Below, in pieces: positions 8,241-16,420 of a DNA stretch of 64,000 bases. The position numbers were made by a program, and so were the translations under genes. The stretch's first letter is position 1, and each line of letters starts with the position of its first letter. Where the stretch lies: NCBI GenBank assembly GCA_035634055.1, contig DASQDR010000055.1, positions 1-64,000 on the forward strand, in the 5' to 3' direction. Source of the stretch: JAICTV01 sp035634055 (GTDB lineage: Bacteria > Planctomycetota > Phycisphaerae > Tepidisphaerales > Tepidisphaeraceae). The notes below the pieces were generated by a model. That model did not search any database. It was not told the origin of the DNA and worked only from the letters and a program-made list of their open reading frames with translations.

Positions 8241-8337
8241 GTTAGTTGCCAGTTGTCAGTTGCCATTGGCCAGTGGCCAGTTTTCAATTTGCCAATTGTC
8301 AATTTTCAATTGTCAGTCGCCACTGACCACTAGCCAC
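8241..8337. repeat. Heptanucleotide repeat array (YCARTTG type)
   Basis: The stretch divides cleanly into 7-bp words (TTAGTTG, CCAGTTG, TCAGTTG, CCATTGG, CCAGTGG, CCAGTTT, TCAATTT), then after a 1-bp phase slip continues (GCCAATT, GTCAATT, TTCAATT, GTCAGTC, GCCACTG). About 13 heptamers are present. Heptanucleotide short tandemly repeated repetitive (STRR) sequences are known from cyanobacteria; this looks like a comparable class. Confidence 0.85.
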
Positions 8338-8570
8338 GACGAACTCGGCGCGGCGGTCGTCGCGCCCCTCCTTGGCCGCCTTGGCCGCCGCCTGCGCCGG
8401 CAGCAGCGCCAGGTAGTCGGCCTCGAAGACCGGCTGGTCAGCAGCAGCGGCGTCAGGTCCCCCGAGACCAGCCCCAGCGCCGTCATGTTGGCGCTGCAGT
8501 AGTTGATGAAGTTCTGCTCCCAACTGAGGAACTCGCCGTCCCGCGCGGGGATGTAATCGCGCTTCGCCAT
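8299..8570 (-). pseudogene. Truncated, frameshifted N-terminus of a planctomycete hypothetical protein
   Basis: From the ATG at 8570 the minus strand reads MAKRDYIPARDGEFLSWEQ, then NFINYCSANMTALGLVSGDLTPL, the start of a conserved planctomycete protein family that normally runs to about 200 aa. Within a CTG/GCT run near 8440-8455 the frame shifts: the homologous continuation DQPVFEADYLALLPAQAAAK is read in another frame, continuing to KEGRDDRRAEF. Similarity then stops where the heptamer array at 8241-8337 begins. The gene is therefore broken by at least one frameshift and cut off by the repeat. Family recognition is from memory of the MxxxDYIPxxDxEFxxW start. Confidence 0.7.
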
Positions 8571-8748
8571 GATGACCACCGCTTTTCGTGTTAGATGCCC
8601 CAGGTCAATCCACCCGGTCCCGCACGACCCGCGGCCGCGCAAACCGCAACTGTCATCGGGGCGACTGGCCGGCAAATGAACGACTACAGGAATTTCGCCG
8701 CGGCCGCCTGCGGCGGCGGGGAGGCGAGCGGTGCGGAGGAGAAAGGCG

Positions 8749-8780
8749 ACCACGAATCACACGAATGGACACGAATGAAT
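8749..8780. repeat. Second CACGAAT repeat copy
   Basis: CCACGAATCACACGAATGG followed by ACACGAATGAA matches the unit at 8158-8190 in sequence and orientation, about 590 bp away, on the other side of the degraded gene at 8299-8570. Confidence 0.8.
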
Positions 8781-8805
8781 TCGCGGGACGACAGAGGCTA
8801 GAGCG

Positions 8806-9697
8806 TCAACCTTTGCGGGACGGCTCGCCGCGGCTGTGCCGGTGAGGCCACGTTACACCGCACGGCCTTCGCGCGCCGCCCACGACCCACCGCGTCTCCG
8901 CGTTGCGGAGGGACGTGCTCGACCCTCTGCTGCGGTGAGCCGGAGGACCCGGCTGCGTCCGTGGTTCTTGTTCGGCGCCCGCCTCTTCACCTGTCACGTC
9001 TTCGGGCGGAGCCGCGTCCTCCTTTGTCGCGAAGACCAAGTCGATGATCTTGTCCAGTCGCGTGAACTCTCGTGGGATAAGAATGGATTGGGTTTGACGT
9101 TCGACTTGATCATCATCGAGTGATTCGCGGATGCTCAGCAACTTAAACAACGCGTCGACGCCCAGGAGTCGCAGTTCCCATGCTGACCTTGATCCTCTCA
9201 CTTGCGCTTCCAGTTCTTCGGTCTCTTCCTCGGCAATAACCATGAGGCTTGACACCGTCTCGTCACTCACGTGCCGTTCCACGGCCAGTCGGCGGCGCCA
9301 CTCAGCGAGCTTAGCGAGTTCGTTCCTGTGCGAACACGAGGTCTTCGACTCAACCAGCAGGACACGCCCGTCCTGTGCCGCCCAAATTCCGTCTGGCGAG
9401 TCCGCGCCGCCACGTCCCCGATACATCCCGAAGGTAACGGTGAAACCGAGAGGCCGGCCAACCTCGTTGACGAGGTCCTGAAGAACAAAGCCGAAGGCCG
9501 TCGTATCTGTCAGCCAGCGCCTCGTCCTTCTATCGCTGTAATCGCTCACTCGGCGCAGCCGCTAACGGCTGCCTGAGTTCCGCAGCGGTCGAGCCACCGT
9601 CGAGTAGACGGCCATCGCCGGCAAACGCGATTAGCTGGTGAAGGCGCTTGTCGTCAACCTGCTGGCGATTCTCGTTCCAAAGTTCCAAGAATCCCAT
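8806..9697 (-). pseudogene. PD-(D/E)XK nuclease-like gene, frameshifted
   Basis: From the ATG at 9697 the minus strand reads MGFLELWNENRQQVDDKRLH, then QLIAFAGDGRLLDGG and on to PSERLQR, where it stops. The neighbouring frame picks up at DYSDRRTRRWLTDTTAFGFV, then LQDLVNEVGRPLGFTVTFGMYRGRGG. Together they look like one protein family with a restriction-endonuclease-like core: SPDGIW (Asp), then VLLVESKTS (Glu-x-Lys), a PD-(D/E)XK arrangement. The frames overlap at about 9530-9549 where ATCGCT is repeated; loss of one 8-bp repeat would explain the shift. The last roughly 60 residues after IDLVFATKEDAA look non-conserved, so the original 3' end may also be lost. Alternatives: two overlapping genes or a sequencing error. 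Without the frameshift it would be a candidate defence-associated nuclease. Confidence 0.6.
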
Positions 9698-10348
9698 GTG
9701 TAGCATCCTACCGAGGCACCGACCACGCCCTCCCAATCCCAAACCTCAACAACATCCGCGGCAGCACCTCGCCCACGCGCTCAATTCCCGCGTCAACCGA
9801 GCTCGATGAGGCGGAGGTCGCACGGCGCGTAGATCGCCTGCTTGACCGCTTTCAGCGCGTGGTACTTCGGGTGGGAGGCGCCGACCCAAAACTCGATGTT
9901 AGACGCCCTTGCCGCCACGGCCCGGCTTCGAGGCTGTCCTGCCGCACCCTTCAACCTACACCCGTCCATGCGCGCGCGCGCCCCTTCGCGAAGGTGAGAG
10001 TGTACGTGAACCCGAGTCGAACACGAATGCCGCCCCGCGCGACGCGCCGTCCGGCCTGGCCGCGACTTCATCGCCCGTGCGTCGCCGCCCGCGCGTCGCC
10101 GCCCGCGACCGGCCGCGACCGCCCGCGACCAAGTCTCCACATCCCCGAGCCCCCGCCTAAGCGCCGCCCGCGCGGGTATCAGTGCGGGTGGGCCGGCCTC
10201 TCAGGGCGGCGGAGGATCCGACTGCTGGCGGGGAATGGGGGGAGGGTCGCGGGGGCGGTGCGATAAGAAGGGGCGGGGCGCGGTTGGGGCGCGGCGAGGT
10301 CGCGAAAAGCGGTCGCGGCGGGGCTGCCGGTGTCTCGGGAGGGTTTCA

Positions 10349-10432
10349 CGGCGCGGCGCGGTGGTCTCACGGCACGGCGCGGTGGTCTCACGGCGCGGCG
10401 CGGTGGTCTCACGGCGAGTTGCCGTGGCCTCA
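10349..10432. repeat. 21-bp tandem repeat, four copies
   Basis: Units at 10349-10369, 10370-10390 and 10391-10411 are CGGCGCGGCGCGGTGGTCTC plus A with one mismatch in the second; a diverged fourth lies at 10412-10432, with degenerate flanking units. The 21-bp period gives heptapeptide repeats in every open frame (for example ARWSHGA), but no start or ribosome site supports translation. Confidence 0.85.
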
Positions 10433-10485
10433 TGGTTAGCGGCCGTGGCTACCCGGCCGGCCGCGGCGGCGTGACTGCGGGTTCC

Positions 10486-10660
10486 TTTGGGGATTGCGTG
10501 CTTGGGATTTGTTTAGGATTTAGCGCTTAGGATTTCGTGCTTCCGGGCCCGCGCGGACCGCCGCGGGCCGCCACGGGGGGCGCGGGGCGCCGCCCGCTAT
10601 TTCGTCATTTCCGCTGTTCGGAATTGTTTCGACATTCGTGCTTCGACATTTCTTCTTCCC
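10486..10660. repeat. Heptamer-period repeat pair flanking a GC-rich centre
   Basis: 10486-10543 is G/T-rich with a 7-bp rhythm (GGGGATT, GCGTGCT, TGGGATT, TGTTTAG, GATTTAG, CGCTTAG). 10597-10660 is T/C-rich with the same period (CTATTTC, GTCATTT, then TGTTTCG, ACATTCG, TGCTTCG, ACATTTC). The block ends about 13 bases beyond the stop of the outer-membrane factor gene. Confidence 0.7.
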
Positions 10661-10673
10661 GCGCCCGCGGGCC

Positions 10674-12347
10674 CTACTCTCCCGCCGCGACCTCTTGCGC
10701 GGGTCGCACGTCCCAGCCGCCGCCGAGGGCTTTTAAGAGTGCGACGGCGTTGGCGGAGACCTGGGTGTCGCTCCTGGCCAGCTCGTCCTGGCTGCTGTAG
10801 AGGGCGCGCTGGGAGTCCAGCACGTCTAAAAAATTCGTCAGGCCGCGCTGGTAGAGTTGCTGGGACAAGTTCACCGCGCGCTGGTTGGCGGCGACGGACT
10901 GGGCGAGGATGTCGCGGCGGGTGAACTCCTTCTGGTAAGCGACCAGCGCGTCCTCCACCTCCTGCAGCGACGTCAGGACCGCGCGCTCGTAGTTGGCCAG
11001 GGCCTCGTCGGTGCGGGCGCGCTCCAGGGCGATGTTGGAGCGGATGCGGCCGGCGTTGAAGATCGGCAGCGTCACGCCGGGCGAGATCGACCAGAACGTG
11101 CTGCCGCCCTGGGCTAAGTCGGCGAACTTGTTGCTCTGCAGCCCGAGCCCGCCGGTGAGCGTGAAGCGCGGGAAGAGGTCGGCGGTGGCGACGCCAATGT
11201 TGGCGGTCTGCGCCGCCAGTTGCCGCTCGGCGCGGCGGACGTCGGGGCGGCGGCGGAGCAATTCTGACGGCAGCCCGACCGGCACCTCCGGCGGGGGCGG
11301 CGGGATTGGCGCGGGCGCCCCCAGCGCCGCCAGCAGCGCGGCCGGCGGCTTGCCGGTCAGCACCGAGAGGCGGTGGATCGATTGCGCCACGCCCGTCTGC
11401 AGCGCCGGGATCTGCGACGCGGTCGAGGCCACCTGCGCCTCGGCGCGGGCGACGTCCAGATCGTTGCTCAGGCCGGCCGCCAGCTTGGCGCGGGTGAGTT
11501 GGAGCGTCTGCTGCTGCGCGCCGACATTCTCCTGCGCGATCGCCACCTGGCGCTGGGCGCCGCGCAGCTCGACGTAGTTGCGCGCGACCTCGCCGAGCAG
11601 CGAGAGGAGCACGTCGTTGCGGTCGGCGACGGCCGCCTGGATGCCGGCGTCGGCCGACTGGATCGCGCGGCGCGTGCCGCCGAAGACGTCGAACTCCCAC
11701 GCGGCGTCGAAGCCGGCCTGCCACAGGTCGCTCTCGCTGGAAAAGCCGACCGGGACGCCGCCGGGATTTTGGCCGCCCCCGCCTCCCCCGCCTCCGGTCT
11801 CGCCGACGGTTCCCGCGCCGCCGCCGCCCATGCCGGTGTTCTGGCTGGAGCGCGTGCGGGTGTAGCTGCCGGAGGCGTCGACGCTGGGCCAGAGCCCGCC
11901 GACCGCGACGCCGCGCTGCGCCCGCGCCTGGCGCACCCGCGCCTCGGCGGCGCGCAGGTCGAGGTTGGCGTGGACGCTCTCGTCCACCAGGCGGTTGAGC
12001 ATCGGGTCGTTGAACGCCGTCCACCACGGTGCGGACGCGTCGACGACGACGGGCGCGGGCCGGGTCGCCGCCCCCCCTGCCCCACCCGCTTCACCCGCGC
12101 CCGCCGCGTCGCCCGCCGGTTCTGAGGGTCGCGTGGTCGCGGTGGAAAAGTGCTCTTGTCCCGCGACCTGCGGCTGCTTGTAATCGGGGCCGACGGTGCA
12201 ACCGGCCAGCGCGAGCGCGGAGAGGGTGAGGAGGGCGAGCGCGTGGGCGCGGGCGCGAGCGCCTCGCGTCGTATTCGGCTTCGAGGTCACTGCGACCGAC
12301 GGGCTGGCGCCCGTTGCGGCGAGGGAGCGGGAGGATGCGGAGGTCAT
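10674..12347 (-). CDS. Outer-membrane efflux lipoprotein (NodT/OprM-like, TolC superfamily)
   Basis: This 557-aa protein is the outer-membrane channel of a tripartite exporter. It carries a lipoprotein signal with lipobox LALAGC (Cys50) followed by TVGPDYKQPQV, the standard NodT-family opening. Two repeated coiled-coil/beta units follow, seen in LRAAEARVRQARAQRGVA and DLDVARAEAQVASTASQIPAL in the first half and RRPDVRRAERQLAAQTANIG and ALERARTDEALANYERAVL in the second. The ATG at 12347 is chosen over an earlier in-frame start because it gives the signal peptide and has AAGGAAC at a good distance. It is the last gene of the minus-strand efflux cluster, 43 bases after the membrane-fusion gene, and should complete the channel for that pump. 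Confidence 0.93.
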   Translation of the reverse strand: MTSASSRSLAATGASPSVAVTSKPNTTRGARARAHALALLTLSALALAGCTVGPDYKQPQVAGQEHFSTATTRPSEPAGDAAGAGEAGGAGGAATRPAPVVVDASAPWWTAFNDPMLNRLVDESVHANLDLRAAEARVRQARAQRGVAVGGLWPSVDASGSYTRTRSSQNTGMGGGGAGTVGETGGGGGGGGQNPGGVPVGFSSESDLWQAGFDAAWEFDVFGGTRRAIQSADAGIQAAVADRNDVLLSLLGEVARNYVELRGAQRQVAIAQENVGAQQQTLQLTRAKLAAGLSNDLDVARAEAQVASTASQIPALQTGVAQSIHRLSVLTGKPPAALLAALGAPAPIPPPPPEVPVGLPSELLRRRPDVRRAERQLAAQTANIGVATADLFPRFTLTGGLGLQSNKFADLAQGGSTFWSISPGVTLPIFNAGRIRSNIALERARTDEALANYERAVLTSLQEVEDALVAYQKEFTRRDILAQSVAANQRAVNLSQQLYQRGLTNFLDVLDSQRALYSSQDELARSDTQVSANAVALLKALGGGWDVRPAQEVAAGE

Positions 12348-12390
12348 TTCGTTCCTTCTCAAAGAACCGATCGTATTGACTCTGCGGCGG

Positions 12391-13383
12391 TCACTTTGCG
12401 GCGGCGGCGGGCGCGGGCAAGCTTGACGCGGGCGGCGGCGCCTTGGCCAGGGTGGACGGGGCGTCGATGAAAACGTCCATCTGCTGCCCGACGTACACCG
12501 GCAGGCGGCCGCGGTCAAAGGCGTAGAGGACCTGCAACACCCGCGTGTCGACGCGCTCGGTGCTGTCGCCGGTGAGCGAGCGCTTGGGGACGACGTAGGG
12601 CTCGATGCGGACGAACTTCAGGTCGGTCTTCAGGTCGCGGTTGCCGCGGACGAAGGCGCTAGCCGCGGCGTCGGGGCGCACGCGCCAGGCGTCGTTCTCG
12701 TCCACGTCCACGCGCACGTGCAGCGTGGTGGTGTCGCCGATCAGCATCAGCGGCGCCGCCAGCGCGCCGGTCGGGGCGTACTCGCCGAGGCGGATCTTCA
12801 CCTGCAGCACCTCGGCGTCCACCGGCGCCTTGACCGAGCGGCGATCGAGCTCGATGCGGGTCGCGGTGACCAGGGCCTCGGCGCTCTGCAGGTCGGCCCG
12901 CGCCTGCTGGAGCTTGGCCTCCTGGATCTGCACGGCGTAGCGGCGGCGGTCCAGCTCCTCGCGGGAGACCGCCCGGGCGTCGGCGACCGCCTGCCACATC
13001 TCGAGCTGGTTGCGCGCGTCGGCCAGCGACGCCGACTCGGTCTGCACCCGCGCCGCCGCCGAGCGCTCGCCGGCGCGGCGGACGGTCAGCTCGGCCTGCA
13101 GGTCGCGGTCGTCGATCTTGAACAGCGGCTGCCCCGCCTTCACCGCGTCGCCGACCTTCACCGGGATCTCCGTCACCACGCCGGGGAGAAAAGCGCCGAC
13201 GGCGATGTTCTCGGTGCTGGCCTCGATGATCCCCGCGCCGGCGACGTACGACTCGTAGCGCGGCTGCGCCGGCTCAGCGACCGGCTGCGCGGGCGGGACC
13301 TGGCGCTGCCCGGTCACGACGGAGTAAACGGCGAACACCACGCCGATCACCGCCACCGCGGGAAGGAAGAACTTGCGGAACAT
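12391..13383 (-). CDS. HlyD/DevB-type membrane-fusion protein
   Basis: This is the 330-aa periplasmic adaptor of an efflux pump. An N-terminal membrane anchor (FFLPAVAVIGVVFAVYSVV) is followed by the first half of a biotinyl-lipoyl-like domain (GFLPGVVTEIPVKVGDAVKA resembles residues about 63-82), a coiled-coil hairpin rich in Ala/Arg/Gln (ERSAAARVQTESASLADARN to AKLQQARADLQSAEALV), the returning lipoyl half (VKAPVDAEVLQVKIRLGEY) and a beta-barrel. The start at 13383 is preferred because the membrane anchor then begins at residue 4; an upstream in-frame start at 13425 would overlap the repeat at 13408-13575. The Shine-Dalgarno sequence is weak (GTGAGACC). It lies between the ATPase and the outer-membrane factor in the same direction. 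Confidence 0.92.
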   Translation of the reverse strand: MFRKFFLPAVAVIGVVFAVYSVVTGQRQVPPAQPVAEPAQPRYESYVAGAGIIEASTENIAVGAFLPGVVTEIPVKVGDAVKAGQPLFKIDDRDLQAELTVRRAGERSAAARVQTESASLADARNQLEMWQAVADARAVSREELDRRRYAVQIQEAKLQQARADLQSAEALVTATRIELDRRSVKAPVDAEVLQVKIRLGEYAPTGALAAPLMLIGDTTTLHVRVDVDENDAWRVRPDAAASAFVRGNRDLKTDLKFVRIEPYVVPKRSLTGDSTERVDTRVLQVLYAFDRGRLPVYVGQQMDVFIDAPSTLAKAPPPASSLPAPAAAAK

Positions 13384-13407
13384 ACGGGTCTCACTTTCGA
13401 ATTTCTC

Positions 13408-13575
13408 TAGCCACCGATGGGGCACCGATGGACACCGATGAAGACGGGGAAGAAGGCAAGGATGAAGGATGAAGGTGGAAGGATGAAGAAGCGCTAATGC
13501 CTGGATTCATCCTTCCGCCTTCATCCTTCATCCTTCATCCGTCATCGGTGCCCATCGGTGCCCCATCGGTGGCTA
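13408..13575. repeat. 168-bp element with perfect 24-bp inverted ends inside the efflux operon
   Basis: 13408-13431 and 13552-13575 are exact reverse complements (24 of 24), built from CACCGATGG words. Inward, both arms continue with 7-bp AAGGATG-type words (left 13456-13486, right 13507-13540), so nearly the whole element can fold into one long stem. It begins 24 bases upstream of the membrane-fusion start and ends 13 bases before the ATPase stop side, so it is transcribed within the operon. Confidence 0.9.
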
Positions 13576-13588
13576 AATGCTCTGCGGC

Positions 13589-14356
13589 CTAGTCTTGCCC
13601 CTCCGACACCTTCACCACGCGCCCGTCGTCCATCTTGGCGATGCGGTCGGCGAACTCGAAGATGCGGGCGTCGTGGGTGACGATCACCAGGGCGCGGTCG
13701 TTCCTGAGCGCGACCTGCTTGAGCATCTCCATGACGCGGTGGCCGGTCTCGTGGTCCAGCGCGCTGGTCGGCTCGTCGCAGACGATCAGCCTGGGGCCGT
13801 GCACCAGCGCCCGCGCGATGGCGACGCGCTGCTGCTGGCCGCCGGACAGTTGCGAGGGCATCGCAGCGGTGCGGTCGCCCAGGCCCACCTGCGCCAGCAG
13901 GTCCTTCGCCTTCGCCAGCGCCGCGCTGCGGGCGGCGCCGTTGATCAGCAGCGGGATGGCGACGTTCTCGGCGGCGGTCAGCGTCGGCAGCAGGTTGAAC
14001 GCCTGGAAGACGAAGCCGATCGTCTCGCCGCGGTATCGCGTCTTGTCGCGCTGGCTCATCCGCGAGAAGTCGTGCCCGAAGACGGTGCAGTCGCCGGCGT
14101 CGCGGTCGAGGATGCCGGCGATCACGCTGATCAGCGTGGTCTTGCCGCACCCGCTGGGGCCGACCAGCATCATCAGCTCGCCCGGCCGCACGTCCAGGTC
14201 GATCCCGCGCAGCGCCGTCACCTTCGCCCCGCCGCTGCCGTAAGTCTTGGTGACGCCGCGGCAGTGTACGGCGACGCCGCTGGCGCCCGGCGCGGGCGGC
14301 GTGTTGTTCTCGTGCGGGAGGGTCATCGTCGCGCTCGTCGAACTCGTCGGCCTCAT
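13589..14356 (-). CDS. ABC transporter ATP-binding protein (DevA/MacB/LolD-like)
   Basis: This 255-aa ATPase energises the exporter. It shows Walker A GPSGCGKT (residues 66-73), the Q-loop FVFQAFNLLP, the signature LSGGQQQR (170-177), Walker B LIVCDEPTSALD and the H-loop VTHD, with the short linker typical of the lipoprotein/macrolide-export group. ATG 14356 is preferred over ATG 14326 because a purine-rich GAGAGAGAAG lies upstream of it. It follows the first FtsX-like permease by 44 bases on the same strand and precedes the membrane-fusion gene. It is the only ATPase in a cluster with two permeases, so it may serve both. Confidence 0.95.
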   Translation of the reverse strand: MRPTSSTSATMTLPHENNTPPAPGASGVAVHCRGVTKTYGSGGAKVTALRGIDLDVRPGELMMLVGPSGCGKTTLISVIAGILDRDAGDCTVFGHDFSRMSQRDKTRYRGETIGFVFQAFNLLPTLTAAENVAIPLLINGAARSAALAKAKDLLAQVGLGDRTAAMPSQLSGGQQQRVAIARALVHGPRLIVCDEPTSALDHETGHRVMEMLKQVALRNDRALVIVTHDARIFEFADRIAKMDDGRVVKVSEGQD

Positions 14357-14400
14357 GGTGGTCACGCTTCTCTCTCTCGCGCGCGCGGCGGCGGACCGGC

Positions 14401-15555
14401 CTACGCCTTGAAGACGATCCCCGGCTCCAGCCGCAGCACGCGGCCGAGGCTGAACAGCGCCGCGGCGACGCAGCAGAACAGGATCGCGACCGCCCCCAGG
14501 ACCGGGATCTGCCACGGCATCTCGAACGCCAGCCCGTGCCGTCCGAAGAGCGCGCCGGTCAGGCAGGCGGCGCCGAGCCCGATGCCGTAGCCGATCACGC
14601 CGGCCACCGCGACCTGCAGCAGCACCATCCGGACGATGGTCGCGTTGGTCGCGCCCATCGCCTTGATGGCGGCGAAGTGGCGCAAATTCTCCAGGACGAA
14701 CGTGTACAGCGTCTGCGCCGCGATCAGGGCGCCGATGATGAACCCCAGGCCGATCGTCAGGCCGAAGTTCACGAGGATGCCGGTCTTCTGCAGGATGTAG
14801 TCGGTCGTCTCCCACGCGAACTCGCGCCCGGTCAGCACCTTCAGCCCGGTGACGTCGGCGATGCGCCGCGCCACGGCGGCGCGCTCCTCGCCCGGGCGAA
14901 CCTTGACCAGCACGAACGACAGCTTCTTCCGCTCCTGCGGCGCGATCGCGATCGCACGACTGTAGGTCGTGTAGAAGACCGGTTCCCAGAAGAACTCCGG
15001 CGTGGCGCGATAGGAGCCGACGATCGTCACCTCGTGGTCGTTGATGCTGAAGGAATCGCCGACCCGCAGCGGCCGCGGGGGCGCGGCGCGCTTGAGCAGC
15101 AGGTTCTTGGCCGCGTCGTCGGCGTTCATGAAGACGGCGCGGTCGCGGCGAAGGTCGGACAACTCCCCTTCCACCATCTGCGGCGGCGCGCCGATCAGCG
15201 TGGCGTCGTCGATGCCGATCACGCGCACGGTCGCCAGCGTGCCGTCGGGCAGGCGCGCCTTGACGTAACCCTTGTGGATGGGCATCGCCCAGGCGACGCC
15301 CTGCACGCTGCGCACGCGGTTGAGGGCGGTGTCGAGCATCGGCTTGTTCGCCTCGGTGAACTCCGCCTGCGGGTCCATCACCCACAGGTCGGCGGCGTGA
15401 TCGGTGTCGCGCACCCACGACGCCACCCGCAGCGCGTAACCGGTGAAGATCGACGACTGCTGCGTGACCAGCAGCGCCGCGAACGCCAGCCCGGCGACGA
15501 GGCTGAGGTACTTCAGCTTGTCCCCGACGAGCATTTGCAGGGCGATGCGGTTCAC
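14401..15555 (-). CDS. FtsX/DevC-like ABC permease
   Basis: This 384-aa membrane permease has an N-terminal transmembrane helix (LSLVAGLAFAALLVTQQSSIF, about residues 15-35), a large extracytoplasmic domain (WVMDPQAEF to about residue 245) and three C-terminal helices (FGLTIGLGFIIGALIAAQTL; VLLQVAVAGVIGYGIGLG; VLGAVAILFCCVAAALFSLG). It ends in LEPGIVFKA. This is the DevC/FtsX layout used by heterocyst glycolipid and macrolide-type exporters. Its ATG overlaps the stop of the upstream TetR gene by four bases, implying translational coupling. It is clearly paralogous to the permease at 16533-17687, with the same length, start MNxxALxMLVGD and end LEPxIVFKx. Confidence 0.92.
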   Translation of the reverse strand: MNRIALQMLVGDKLKYLSLVAGLAFAALLVTQQSSIFTGYALRVASWVRDTDHAADLWVMDPQAEFTEANKPMLDTALNRVRSVQGVAWAMPIHKGYVKARLPDGTLATVRVIGIDDATLIGAPPQMVEGELSDLRRDRAVFMNADDAAKNLLLKRAAPPRPLRVGDSFSINDHEVTIVGSYRATPEFFWEPVFYTTYSRAIAIAPQERKKLSFVLVKVRPGEERAAVARRIADVTGLKVLTGREFAWETTDYILQKTGILVNFGLTIGLGFIIGALIAAQTLYTFVLENLRHFAAIKAMGATNATIVRMVLLQVAVAGVIGYGIGLGAACLTGALFGRHGLAFEMPWQIPVLGAVAILFCCVAAALFSLGRVLRLEPGIVFKA

Positions 15556-16406
15556 CGGTTCGCCCCCTTCCCGTTGCGGTGCGCGGCGCGGCGCGCGTTC
15601 GACGCGACAGCGGCCGCGGAGGAGGCGGAGGCGGCGGCGGAGGCGCTTGCGTTAGCGCCCGTACGCGCGGGCGCGGCAGGCGTTGCCGCCCTGCTGCTGA
15701 GGTTGCGCCGCGCGCCGCCGGCGGCGCGAGGCTTGGCGTTGCCGGCCCGCGGCGGCGCGTCGCACGCCGACAGCCCGCGGAGGATGCCGTCGATCATGGT
15801 GGCGGCCCGCACCTGCACGCCGGCGAGGTTCAGCCACGGGTCGTTCTTGTGGGTGATCTCGATCGACGCCACCCCGTGCACCGCCGCCCAGAACGTCTGC
15901 GCCACGAGCTGAGCGTCCGCCAGTTCCGGCCGGAGCCGCCGCTGCTCGATCGCCTGTTGCACGGCCACCACCAGGAACAGGTAGCTGTTCTCGTTGGGGT
16001 TGTCCTTGTGCGGGTCGCGCTCGTACATCTGCCGCACCTGCTCATCGCTGTAGACCTGGGCGTGCGGCGTCATGAACATGAACCGGTAGTGGTTCGGGTG
16101 CGCCACCGCGAACCGCACGTACGCGTGCCCGGTCTGGCGGATGCGCTCGACCGGGTCATCGATCGTCGCCAGCCTGGCGAACGCGCGCGCCAGCGACTGG
16201 AAGTCGTGGGCGCACAGCTCCTGCATCAGGGCCTGCTTGTCGGCGAAGTGGACGTAGATGGCGGTGGCGGAGTACTCGATGGCGTCGGCGATCCTGCGCA
16301 TGGAGACCGCCTCGTACCCGTCGCGGACGAACAGGTCGCGGGCGGCGTCGAGGATCTTCCCCCGCACCTCCTCGCGCTCACGCTCTCGCCGCTCCTTGAC
16401 TCCCAT
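15552..16406 (-). CDS. TetR-family regulator of the efflux cluster
   Basis: This 284-aa repressor-type protein has an N-terminal helix-turn-helix (KILDAARDLFVRDGYEAVSM, then IADAIEYSATAIYVHFADKQ, residues about 16-60), followed by an all-helical ligand/dimer domain with HPNHYRFMF and QTFWAAVHGVASI of the TetR WHG-type C-terminal domain. The last roughly 65 residues are an Ala/Arg/Ser-rich tail without clear fold. It overlaps the downstream permease by ATGA. An inverted repeat 15 bases upstream of its start (16421-16444) overlaps a plausible promoter, which suggests autoregulation and control of the operon. Confidence 0.92.
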   Translation of the reverse strand: MGVKERREREREEVRGKILDAARDLFVRDGYEAVSMRRIADAIEYSATAIYVHFADKQALMQELCAHDFQSLARAFARLATIDDPVERIRQTGHAYVRFAVAHPNHYRFMFMTPHAQVYSDEQVRQMYERDPHKDNPNENSYLFLVVAVQQAIEQRRLRPELADAQLVAQTFWAAVHGVASIEITHKNDPWLNLAGVQVRAATMIDGILRGLSACDAPPRAGNAKPRAAGGARRNLSSRAATPAAPARTGANASASAAASASSAAAVASNARRAAHRNGKGANR

Positions 16407-16420
16407 ACGCCGGAAACTTA

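Larger units (their letters stand above)
9698..10673. other. Gene-free zone with repeats and a possible gene remnant
   Basis: No intact gene is supported in these roughly 975 bases. On the minus strand near 9796-9900 a short stretch reads IEFWVGASHPKYHALKAVKQ then AIYAPCDLRLIELG before a stop. It looks more protein-like than its surroundings and may be the C-terminal remnant of a lost gene, which I do not recognise. Two repeat blocks occupy 10349-10432 and 10486-10660. Confidence 0.5.
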
